From contig JAQULN010000230.1 in the NCBI GenBank assembly GCA_028718575.1, positions 1 to 5,404 on the forward strand: 5,404 bases of DNA. Reading direction: 5' to 3'. Origin of the DNA: Candidatus Krumholzibacteriia bacterium (GTDB taxonomy: Bacteria; Krumholzibacteriota; Krumholzibacteriia; LZORAL124-64-63). A program made the translations under genes and the position numbers. A model generated the notes under the pieces. The model did not search any database. It was given only the letters and a program-made list of their open reading frames with translations, and was not told where the DNA came from. Shown in pieces: positions 1 to 5,387 of the stretch. Position 1 is the first letter of the stretch; each line of letters begins with the position of its first letter.

Positions 1-1
1 C

Positions 2-202
2 GCTAACATCAAGCTGGAGGTTTTGGGACTCGACGGCCGGCTCGTGCGTATTCTGGTCGACGGAATGCGCCCGGAAGGCAGGCAGACGGCGATTTGGAAC
101 GGCCTGGACGCTGAGGGGAAGTCGGCGGCCGCGGGGGTCTACTTGTATCGCCTGCGGTCCGGCGAAAGCGAAGACACCCGCAAGATGTTGTTAATCAAGT
201 AA
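2..202 (+). CDS. C-terminal end of a secreted/surface protein with a FlgD-Ig-like domain (5' truncated)
   Basis: Only the last 66 codons are present; the gene begins before the window and ends at TAA 200-202. The reading frame shows the standard pattern of the FlgD-Ig-like (FlgD_ig/T9SS type A-like) C-terminal domain: KLEVLGLDGRLVRILVDG, then a Gly-rich turn, AIWNGLDAEGK, AAAGVYLYRLRSG and a basic-hydrophobic end (TRKMLLIK). In the family this small beta-sandwich closes long secreted or cell-surface proteins and is thought to act as an anchoring, sorting or structural module. The upstream catalytic or adhesive part is missing, so the function of the whole protein cannot be stated. It is in the same orientation as the kinase, with 109 nt between them. 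Domain identity is fairly secure from the motif order; the link to a particular secretion system is inference. Confidence 0.85.
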   Translation, partial: ANIKLEVLGLDGRLVRILVDGMRPEGRQTAIWNGLDAEGKSAAAGVYLYRLRSGESEDTRKMLLIK

Positions 203-293
203 ATACAGCCGGTACCGCGGAGCCCAATCTGGATTCCAAATATCAACTTCGGACTCAAGCCAACCCTGTCGGTGCCGATGAATAGGTTCCAGC

Positions 294-299
294 AGGGAG
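294..299 (+). promoter_or_regulatory. Ribosome binding site for the hybrid kinase
   Basis: AGGGAG lies 12 nt before ATG 312. The spacing is somewhat long. This is the only Shine-Dalgarno-like stretch near this start, and the next in-frame Met falls inside the PAS domain. Confidence 0.5.
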
Positions 300-311
300 T
301 GTCGAAAAACT

Positions 312-2534
312 ATGGTTCGTTCGTCTCGCCCCGTCGAACCCGAGCGGCAGCACCTTGCCGACGAGCAGACGCCCAAGGAGCGCCCTTTGCCTCCGACGCA
401 GCTTCCCTCGCGCGTCTTGTACGAGACCGCGCCGCCAGTCGATCCCGCGTCGATCCAGCGCGCGGCGCAGAAGTACTGCACGTACTACAACGCTAACAGC
501 GACGCGATCATGGCGCTGGACGACCACGGCTTCCTGGACTGCAACCAGGCGACGTTGGCCATGTTCGGTTGCCGGACCGAAGCCGAATTTTGCTCGAAAC
601 ATCCCGGTGAGGTGTCGCCGCCCCAGCAACCTTGCGGTACCGACTCGATGGAACTCGCCAACCGGCATATCCAGGCCGCGCTGGCCAATGGGAGCCATCG
701 GTTCGAGTGGATGCACCTGCGCGCCGACACCGGCGAGGTCTTCCCCGCCGAAGTGCTGTTGCAAGCCATGGACATCGAAGGCCGCAGGATCCTGCAAGCC
801 GTCGTCCGCGATATCACCGAGCGCAAGCAGACCGAAGCCGATCTGCTCGAATCCAACTGCCGCCTCGAAGAGGCCACCGCGCGCGCCAACAGCATGGCCG
901 TCGAGGCCGAACTCGCCAGCGCGGCCAAGAGCGAATTCCTCGCCAACATGAGCCATGAGATTCGCACTCCCATGAACGGCGTCATCGGGATGGCGGAGCT
1001 TCTGGCGGAAACCGACCTCTCGACCGAGCAGCGCGAGTACGTCGAGGTCATGCGGACGAGCGGTGAAACACTTTTGAACCTGATCAACGACATCCTGGAT
1101 TTCTCGAAAATCGAGGCGAAGAAGCTCGCGCTGGAGGACCTCGATTTCGAGCTGCGGCCGCTTCTGGAGGACATCGCCGAAATCCTCGCGATCCGCAGCC
1201 GCGAGAAACGACTGGACATCGCCTGCCTGATCGATCCCGCGGTGCCCGGCCATTTGCGCGGCGACCCCTGTCGACTGCGCCAGATCCTGCTCAACCTCGG
1301 CAACAACGCCGTCAAGTTCACGCAGGAGGGTGAGATCAACCTGCGCATCGGCGTCTTGGCCGTCGACGACAAGCAAACGACCCTGCAGTTCACGGTCATG
1401 GATACGGGAATCGGCATTCCCCGCGACAAGCAACGTGAATTGTTCACACCGTTCAACCAACTCGACAGTTCGACAACGCGCCAGTACGGTGGTACCGGCC
1501 TCGGGTTGGCCATCACCCGCCAGCTCGTCGAATTGATGGGCGGCGAGATCGGCGTCGAGAGCCGACCCGGCCGCGGCGCGACGTTCACGTTCACGGCGGT
1601 CTTCGCGAATTCCCAGCTCGATGTTGCGCCCGCGGCGGATCCCGGCCTGACCGGTCTGCGGGTTCTGGTCGTGGACGACCGCGAATCCGGCCGCCAGTTG
1701 ATCCGGACCATGTTGGAAAGCTGGGGATGCCGTTGTGTCGACGTCGCGAACGCCGAGTCGGCGCTGGCGGCGCTGCGCGAGGCCGCGGCCCGGCAGGAAC
1801 CGTTCGACGTCGCCTTGGTCGACCTGCGGATGCCGGACGTCGACGGCCTCGAACTGGGACGGCGCATCAACGAGCGCGGCGACACTGACGCGACCAGGCT
1901 GGTCTTGATGTCATCGCTCGGCGACCGCGGCGATGGATCGCAGATTGCGGAAACCGGGTTCGCCGGCTACGTGGACAAGCCCCTGCGTCGGTCCCGTCTC
2001 CTCTCTTGCCTCGAACGCGTACTGGGCCGCAGCGAGCCGGCACCGGCCGCCGGCGCGCGGGCCAAGAAGGCGAACGCCGCGGTCTCGGCCACGCGCAAGA
2101 GCCAGATGCGCATCCTGCTCTGCGAGGACAATCCGACCAACCAGCTCGTCGCGATCAAGATGCTGGAGAAACTCGGTTATCGCGCCGACACCGTCGCCAA
2201 CGGCAAGGAAGCCGTCGCGGCCTTGCGGGAAACCCACTACGACCTCGTCCTGATGGATTGCCAGATGCCTGTCATGGACGGTTTCGAGGCCACGCGCCGG
2301 ATCCGCAATCTCCAGGCGTCTGCGCCGGGCGCGCGCGTGCCGATCATCGCCATGACGGCGCACGCCATGAAGGGTGACCGCGAGCGCTGCCTCGAAGCAG
2401 GTATGGACGATTACCTGAGCAAGCCCGTGCACTGCGGTACGCTGAGCGAGATCCTGGCGCACTGGCTCGGCAAAACCGCGGAGGCATGCTGTGACGACGG
2501 CTTGATCGACGAAAACGCTCCGCTGGTTTCCTGA
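312..2534 (+). CDS. Soluble hybrid sensor histidine kinase, PAS-HisKA-HATPase-REC-REC
   Basis: This 740-residue protein autophosphorylates on His and passes phosphate to its receiver domains. In order, it has a Pro-rich N-terminal tail (1-50), a PAS domain with PAC end (about 52-173, ending VVRDITERK), a probable coiled-coil linker (about 173-205), HisKA with NMSHEIRTPMNG and phospho-acceptor His215, and HATPase_c (about 317-431) with N-box N328/N332, DTGIGIP 364-370 and GGTGLGL 393-399. REC1 (about 451-567) has D455/D456, acceptor D504, S534 and K556. After an Ala/Lys-rich linker, REC2 (about 599-717) has E605/D606, acceptor D649, T682 and K704. All key residues are intact in kinase and receivers. 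No membrane segment, signal peptide or HPt domain is visible, so it should act in the cytoplasm and relay to a separate HPt protein or response regulator. No cognate regulator is adjacent. The signal is unknown; the PAS domain contains several Cys but no recognisable heme or flavin motif. Confidence 0.95.
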   Translation: MVRSSRPVEPERQHLADEQTPKERPLPPTQLPSRVLYETAPPVDPASIQRAAQKYCTYYNANSDAIMALDDHGFLDCNQATLAMFGCRTEAEFCSKHPGEVSPPQQPCGTDSMELANRHIQAALANGSHRFEWMHLRADTGEVFPAEVLLQAMDIEGRRILQAVVRDITERKQTEADLLESNCRLEEATARANSMAVEAELASAAKSEFLANMSHEIRTPMNGVIGMAELLAETDLSTEQREYVEVMRTSGETLLNLINDILDFSKIEAKKLALEDLDFELRPLLEDIAEILAIRSREKRLDIACLIDPAVPGHLRGDPCRLRQILLNLGNNAVKFTQEGEINLRIGVLAVDDKQTTLQFTVMDTGIGIPRDKQRELFTPFNQLDSSTTRQYGGTGLGLAITRQLVELMGGEIGVESRPGRGATFTFTAVFANSQLDVAPAADPGLTGLRVLVVDDRESGRQLIRTMLESWGCRCVDVANAESALAALREAAARQEPFDVALVDLRMPDVDGLELGRRINERGDTDATRLVLMSSLGDRGDGSQIAETGFAGYVDKPLRRSRLLSCLERVLGRSEPAPAAGARAKKANAAVSATRKSQMRILLCEDNPTNQLVAIKMLEKLGYRADTVANGKEAVAALRETHYDLVLMDCQMPVMDGFEATRRIRNLQASAPGARVPIIAMTAHAMKGDRERCLEAGMDDYLSKPVHCGTLSEILAHWLGKTAEACCDDGLIDENAPLVS

Positions 2535-2548
2535 GGCGATCGACCCGG

Positions 2549-3211
2549 CTATCCCACCAGAGCCACCGCCCGCACTGGCGCTCCGTCGGCGCCGGCGATC
2601 TTCAAGGGCAGGCAGGCGAACAGAAACTCGCGTCCGCGGAGCGTGCCGAGGTTAGTCAGGTTCTCCACGATCAACATCCCGCGTTCTAGCAGGATGCGAT
2701 GGACCTCATAGGCCGCGGCGCCGGCCGGATCGATCGAGACCGCGTCGACGCCGACCCCGCGCAGGTCGCGGTCGCACAGCCAGCGGGCCGCGTCCGGCGT
2801 GAGGGCCGGATAGCCCGCGACATACGTCGCCTCCCCCCAGTGATCCGACCAGCTCGTGTACAAGAGCAGGTAATCGCAGCCGGACAGCCGGCGGGCGTGC
2901 GGCCGCAGCATCGTATCGCTGATCCGTCCCGCGGGCGCCGCGGAAACGTCGAGCACCACGGCGCGGCCCACGAAATACGTCGCCGGGTAGGCGTCGAGGT
3001 CCTTGCCGTCAGGCAACATGTGAGCCGGCGTGTCGACGTGGGTGCCGGTATGGGTGAGCAGCGTGAGCCGGCGCTCGACGAAGCCGTGCTCGGCAAGCGA
3101 GAATGCCGGCGTAAACGTGGGCGGCTCAGTGCCGGGATAGCAAGGCATGCCCGGAGCCAGGCTGTGGCTGAGGTCGATGACGACCGGCGGCGGAGATTGT
3201 CGAGCAGACAT
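2549..3211 (-). CDS. Cyclase-family metal-dependent hydrolase (kynurenine formamidase-like)
   Basis: This 220-residue protein belongs to the cyclase family (PF04199), which includes bacterial kynurenine formamidase (N-formylkynurenine to kynurenine plus formate), isatin hydrolase and similar amidases. It has the N-terminal IDLSHSL (12-18) and the metal-site signature HTGTHVDTPAH (54-64). His54, His58 and Asp60 match the metal ligands, and His64 matches the catalytic His. His171 and Glu183 (in VENL) match the distal pair of the family. The usual strands LLLYTSW (115-121) and GVDAVSID (154-161) are also present. The length is typical and the protein should be cytosolic. I chose ATG 3211 because a TGAGG ribosome site lies 9 nt upstream; an upstream in-frame start at 3250 would run into the SET gene. 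No other tryptophan-degradation gene is nearby, so kynB is not assigned and the substrate is open. It ends 14 bp from the convergent kinase gene. Confidence 0.9.
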   Translation of the reverse strand: MSARQSPPPVVIDLSHSLAPGMPCYPGTEPPTFTPAFSLAEHGFVERRLTLLTHTGTHVDTPAHMLPDGKDLDAYPATYFVGRAVVLDVSAAPAGRISDTMLRPHARRLSGCDYLLLYTSWSDHWGEATYVAGYPALTPDAARWLCDRDLRGVGVDAVSIDPAGAAAYEVHRILLERGMLIVENLTNLGTLRGREFLFACLPLKIAGADGAPVRAVALVG

Positions 3212-3220
3212 TGCGGGTAA

Positions 3221-3225
3221 CCTCA
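3221..3225 (-). promoter_or_regulatory. Ribosome binding site of the cyclase-family gene, overlapping the SET stop codon
   Basis: On the - strand TGAGG contains the TGA stop of the SET gene (3223-3225) and lies 9 nt before ATG 3211. This selects the shorter cyclase start and points to translational coupling of the two genes. Confidence 0.65.
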
Positions 3226-3579
3226 GCGTACGTCGAACCAGGGACCGCATTCGTAGCGATGCAGTATCTCCTGCCCGGCGGCGATATCCTGCAATGCCAA
3301 GAAACGGATGGTCCCTAGTTCGCGATCGCGCGCGGCCATAGCGTTGGGGCAGTTGGAATGGTTGTAGATCAAGCTATACCCCAAAGGAATGGCGCAACTG
3401 TGCTCTCCCCAGTCGAAATAGTAATCCCGCAGGACCGTTCGGTTGAGCAGCTCGTACTGGTCGTTGTCCAAGACGATGACCGGCGCTTCTTCGATGACCT
3501 CGCCGGTGCGAAAATCCCTGCGCGCGAACACGCCGCGCCCTCTACCCTCGGTTTCGCGAATCTCGATATCCCGCTCCAT
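3223..3579 (-). CDS. Small SET-domain protein (putative protein-lysine methyltransferase)
   Basis: This 118-residue protein is almost nothing but a SET domain. SET enzymes transfer methyl from S-adenosylmethionine to protein lysines; bacterial stand-alone forms have few known targets. Visible motifs are GRGVFA (14-19), which opens the domain and contributes to AdoMet binding, then FDWGEHSCAIPLGYSLIYNHSNCPNA-type sequence, with YNHS at 72-75 and CPNA at 77-80 forming the pseudoknot motif, and the closing IAAGQEILHRYE (99-110), whose Tyr109 sits at the usual catalytic tyrosine position. The closing motif reads GQEILHRY instead of the common GEELTxxY. There is no pre-SET or classic Cys-rich post-SET region, as is usual for short bacterial members. 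I prefer ATG 3579; GTG 3588 is in frame but only 3 nt from AGGAGG. The gene lies 11 bp upstream of the cyclase-family gene and is probably in one operon with it. Catalytic activity and substrate are inferred, not shown. Confidence 0.88.
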   Translation of the reverse strand: MERDIEIRETEGRGRGVFARRDFRTGEVIEEAPVIVLDNDQYELLNRTVLRDYYFDWGEHSCAIPLGYSLIYNHSNCPNAMAARDRELGTIRFLALQDIAAGQEILHRYECGPWFDVR

Positions 3580-3591
3580 GGCCAACACACT

Positions 3592-3597
3592 CCTCCT
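3592..3597 (-). promoter_or_regulatory. Shine-Dalgarno sequence of the SET gene
   Basis: AGGAGG on the - strand is followed by AG, giving a second AGGAG register 10 nt before ATG 3579. Spacing to the in-frame GTG 3588 is only 3 nt, which favours the ATG; an in-frame TTG at 3585 is also possible. Confidence 0.75.
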
Positions 3598-3627
3598 GGC
3601 GAAGAAGCACGCTCGCCGCTAGTGGCA

Positions 3628-3655
3628 GCCCCCGCGTCCCAGCCGGACCGGGGGC
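3628..3655. other. Strong GC hairpin upstream of the SET gene
   Basis: There is a perfect 7-bp inverted repeat, GCCCCCG (3628-3634) with CGGGGGC (3649-3655). An inner 4-bp stem, GTCC (3636-3639) with GGAC (3645-3648), stacks on it across a one-base bulge, leaving a 5-nt loop. It lies about 30 nt upstream of the SET Shine-Dalgarno sequence. Neither strand shows a T-run after it, so it is not a canonical intrinsic terminator. It could be a terminator that works without a U-tract, an mRNA-stabilising structure or a protein-binding dyad. Confidence 0.6.
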
Positions 3656-3683
3656 AGGATCGAAAACGGGCGTATGAAAGCAG

Positions 3684-3718
3684 AAAAGACCAGCCGGCGC
3701 AATGGCATCCTTGGGCTG
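3684..3718 (-). terminator. Weak candidate terminator downstream of the nitroreductase gene
   Basis: On the - strand, about 25 nt after the TAG stop, arms CAGCC (3714-3718) and GGCTG (3691-3695) can pair around an 18-nt loop and are followed by GTCTTTTCTG. The stem is only 5 bp and the loop is large, so this is a tentative call. The rest of 3580-3742 contains no convincing gene or promoter. Confidence 0.25.
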
Positions 3719-3742
3719 TCGGTCGCCTCCGAGCAACCCGGG

Positions 3743-4414
3743 CTAAGAACCGGGGAAACCGACTGTCTGCGTCAGGATGACGCGGTGTCCGGCCGGCAAA
3801 TGCAGTGCCTGCGCGAGCGTGGCGGCGTCGACCAACCCGCGCACGACCGTCGCCAATCCGGCCGACGCGCAGTACAGATACACATTCTCGCCGATGAATC
3901 CCGCGTGCGACCCCGCCCAGATGAGTTGCGGGTCGCCGCTTTCCTCGGGCATGCGTTCGACATAGACCAGATTGACCGGCGCCGATTGCACGAAGTCCTG
4001 GCGGCCAGTCAGCGCGCGCAAGTCGCCCGCGGCAACCGGTTGCAGCGCGTGGGCCTGATGGTCGTAGCGGTAGGCCCCCTCGGCGAGCACAACGTAAAGG
4101 TCGGTCGCCTGCCGGTTTCGGGCCGACGGCGCCGTCCGCTGACCTGACTCGGGCCGGTTGATTCCCCAGGCGGCCCAGAGCAGGGTCGACAAGGTCTCGC
4201 GGGGCAGTTCGTCCGGCGCGAAGGAGCGCCGAGACTGGCGGGTTCGGATCGCGTCGAGCAACGGCATGCCGCCGCTGGTCTGCGGCGCCGGCAGCACGAT
4301 GGTCTGCAGATCACCCGCGGCAGCAGCTTGATCCGCGGCGGCGGCACCGCCCGCGGCGGTGAGGGCCATGGCGGCGAACACCGCGGTGATGATCAGCGTC
4401 CTGCGAAGAGACAT
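3743..4414 (-). CDS. Exported SagB/ThcOx-type nitroreductase-family protein
   Basis: This 223-residue protein begins with a cleavable-looking export signal: MSLRRTLIITAVFAAMAL, an Ala/Gly stretch and a probable signal peptidase I site after Ala27. The mature part is a nitroreductase-fold domain, the flavin (FMN) dehydrogenase/reductase family. RQSRRSF (59-65) is the expected N-terminal flavin-phosphate-binding stretch, followed by LLWAAWGINRP (78-88) and RTAPSARNRQATDLYVVL (93-110), which matches the RTAPSAG..P.ELYVV segment of SagB/ThcOx-like members. A C-terminal GFIGENVYLYCASAGLATVV stretch matches the family helix with the GLGTV-type turn. The twin Arg at 4-5 before a hydrophobic core could be a Tat signal, fitting a protein that folds with its flavin before export. 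There is no lipobox Cys. ATG 4414 was chosen because GGAGG lies 8 nt upstream and the signal peptide begins there; the open frame extends upstream without such support. The physiological substrate is unknown. Confidence 0.88.
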   Translation of the reverse strand: MSLRRTLIITAVFAAMALTAAGGAAAADQAAAAGDLQTIVLPAPQTSGGMPLLDAIRTRQSRRSFAPDELPRETLSTLLWAAWGINRPESGQRTAPSARNRQATDLYVVLAEGAYRYDHQAHALQPVAAGDLRALTGRQDFVQSAPVNLVYVERMPEESGDPQLIWAGSHAGFIGENVYLYCASAGLATVVRGLVDAATLAQALHLPAGHRVILTQTVGFPGS

Positions 4415-4422
4415 CGCGACAA

Positions 4423-4427
4423 CCTCC
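4423..4427 (-). promoter_or_regulatory. Shine-Dalgarno sequence of the nitroreductase gene
   Basis: GGAGG on the - strand lies 8 nt before ATG 4414. It fixes the start directly ahead of the signal peptide and excludes the 43-codon in-frame upstream extension. Confidence 0.8.
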
Positions 4428-4495
4428 GGGTTGATTCGCAGCGATACCGGCCGAGCATTCCCGGTGCCGCCGACAACATCGCCCGAATGGTCGCG

Positions 4496-4527
4496 CCGGC
4501 GCAAGGGGCGTTTTACGCCAGCGCCGG
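4496..4527 (-). terminator. Stacked hairpin in the 3' region of RIC (possible U-less terminator)
   Basis: Outer arms CCGGCGC (4496-4502) and GCGCCGG (4521-4527) are perfect inverted repeats. Inside them GGCGT (4507-4511) pairs with ACGCC (4515-4519) around a TTT loop, with a small asymmetric internal bulge. The element begins 12 nt after the RIC stop codon. No T-run follows it on the - strand, so it may terminate, attenuate or protect the RIC mRNA, or simply separate expression of RIC from the nitroreductase. The rest of 4415-4539 shows no clear promoter. Confidence 0.45.
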
Positions 4528-4539
4528 GGTCAACCCGGA

Positions 4540-5292
4540 TCATCCGGCGCGGGAACCGATCCGTTCCGCGTCGGCGGCGCCGCAGAGCACGAGAGCCCGC
4601 GGAAACAGCACGTTATTCTCTTTGTGGATGTGCCGGTGCAGGTCGCGTTCCAGATCCTGCAGGCCCGCGTAATAGGCGCGGAACGTCTCGCAGGCGTCGG
4701 CCGGCAGCGTATAGCCGCCGCTCAAGCTCCGCAGGCGCTTCAAGGCCGCGCCGGCTTGGTCGTGCTCGAACTCCATCACCCGGATGGGATTGGACAGATG
4801 GCCGCAATGGAAGGCGGCGTTGCCGTTGTTCTGCTCCAAGACCCGGATCGCCGGAAACAGCACCTGCTCTTCTTTGCCCAGGTGTTGCGTGATCTCCGCG
4901 TTCAACCCGGCCAATACCTCTTCCATGTCCCGCACACCTGGGTGATTCGCGCCGTGCGCCGCCGACACCTGGGCGGCGAGCTTGCCGAGCCGCGGCAGGA
5001 TCTCGTGCATGTATGCGTGATGGGTCGCCTCGATATGATCGACCAGTTCGGTCAACGACATCGCGCACAGGTCCGGTTCCGCGGCCGCCGGCCCGCCGGG
5101 CGTCGGGGCAGGCAGGTGCTCGATCAAACGCGCCACCGTGGCGACGTCCAAGCCCGCTTCGCGGCATGCTGCGGCGAGAGGCTGTGCTCCCCCGCAGCAG
5201 AAATCGAGTCCGAGGGCCTCGAAGGCGCCGGCAAGGGCGGGATTCTCGGCCACCAGATCGCCAAGAGTGCGGTCGGGATTCAAGTCAGCCAT
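4540..5292 (-). CDS. ric: Iron-sulfur cluster repair di-iron protein RIC (ScdA/YtfE/DnrN family)
   Basis: This 250-residue cytosolic protein belongs to the family that restores iron-sulfur clusters damaged by nitric oxide or oxidative stress, probably by supplying iron from a non-heme di-iron site. The N-terminal ScdA_N domain (about 5-60) carries the diagnostic LDFCCGG (29-35) with Cys32-Cys33. After a Pro/Ala linker (61-74) comes the hemerythrin-like four-helix domain (about 78-236). Candidate iron ligands are His91/His92, His137 and Glu141 (HxxxE in HLGKEE), His177 (EFEHDQAG) and His221 with Glu225 (HIHKENNVLFP). Thus the full ligand set of the E. coli YtfE type appears present and the length is normal. 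ATG 5292 has AGGAG 8 nt upstream. Known homologues are often controlled by NO or iron regulators; here a sigma70-like promoter and a Fur-like palindrome lie just upstream. The nitroreductase follows on the same strand. Confidence 0.95.
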   Translation of the reverse strand: MADLNPDRTLGDLVAENPALAGAFEALGLDFCCGGAQPLAAACREAGLDVATVARLIEHLPAPTPGGPAAAEPDLCAMSLTELVDHIEATHHAYMHEILPRLGKLAAQVSAAHGANHPGVRDMEEVLAGLNAEITQHLGKEEQVLFPAIRVLEQNNGNAAFHCGHLSNPIRVMEFEHDQAGAALKRLRSLSGGYTLPADACETFRAYYAGLQDLERDLHRHIHKENNVLFPRALVLCGAADAERIGSRAG

Positions 5293-5300
5293 GAGCGCCT

Positions 5301-5305
5301 CTCCT
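5301..5305 (-). promoter_or_regulatory. Shine-Dalgarno sequence of RIC
   Basis: AGGAG (within AAAGGAGAGG on the - strand) lies 8 nt before ATG 5292, which is optimal and fixes the RIC start. Confidence 0.85.
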
Positions 5306-5333
5306 TTCGGGTCTCGTCATCCGAAACAAAAAC

Positions 5334-5348
5334 GGATAATTATCATCC
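5334..5348 (-). promoter_or_regulatory. Fur-box-like palindrome upstream of RIC
   Basis: On the - strand the 15-mer GGATGATAATTATCC is a near-perfect dyad: apart from the centre, only one base pair is unsymmetrical. It contains the perfect 10-bp palindrome GATAATTATC (5335-5344). Compared with the 7-1-7 Fur consensus TGATAATNATTATCA it agrees at 11 of 14 defined positions. It lies about 3 nt beyond the predicted transcription start and 41 nt before ATG, where a bound repressor would block RIC transcription. Fur is the best guess; another metalloregulator with an AT-rich dyad is possible. Confidence 0.5.
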
Positions 5349-5358
5349 TGTCTAAAAC

Positions 5359-5387
5359 AAGGTAGGCGCATCTATTGTGGATGTCAA
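5359..5387 (-). promoter_or_regulatory. Predicted sigma70-type promoter of RIC
   Basis: On the - strand a perfect -35 TTGACA (5382-5387) is followed after exactly 17 nt by TACCTT (5359-5364), a weak -10 that keeps the first two and last T/A/T positions. Transcription would start near 5351-5353, giving a leader of about 60 nt that contains the palindrome and the Shine-Dalgarno sequence. A poor -10 with an ideal -35 can indicate activator dependence. Confidence 0.5.

Noticed and set aside
255..1460. 401-codon open frame on the - strand
   Set aside because: It lies almost wholly antisense to the kinase, whose + strand translation has every expected motif. The - strand protein is low-complexity in character and resembles no family; long antisense frames are common in GC-rich genes.
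485..1885. 466-codon open frame on the - strand
   Set aside because: Arg/Ser-rich antisense shadow of the kinase with no recognisable domain or ribosome site.
1911..2462. 183-codon open frame on the - strand
   Set aside because: Antisense to the receiver domains of the kinase, in a mirror codon frame; no independent support.
2547..2564. Bidirectional terminator between the convergent kinase and cyclase genes
   Set aside because: Only a 4-bp GGCT/AGCC pairing with no T-run is present; too weak to call.
2470..2600. Truncated or frameshifted HPt domain after the kinase receivers
   Set aside because: Only a 13-residue tail follows, and the convergent gene ends 14 bp after the kinase stop. No continuing HPt-like frame is seen, so the kinase appears naturally HPt-less.
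2699..3220. 173-codon open frame on the + strand
   Set aside because: Antisense to the cyclase-family gene, which has a complete metal-site motif on the - strand.
4624..5355. 243-codon open frame on the + strand
   Set aside because: Antisense to RIC; the - strand reading carries the CC motif and all di-iron ligands.
5375..5387. Possible CRP/FNR-family site TTGTGGATGTCAA upstream of RIC
   Set aside because: Only the outer TTG/CAA arms are symmetric and the total length is 13 rather than 14; the CAA arm is better explained as the TTGACA -35 box on the - strand.
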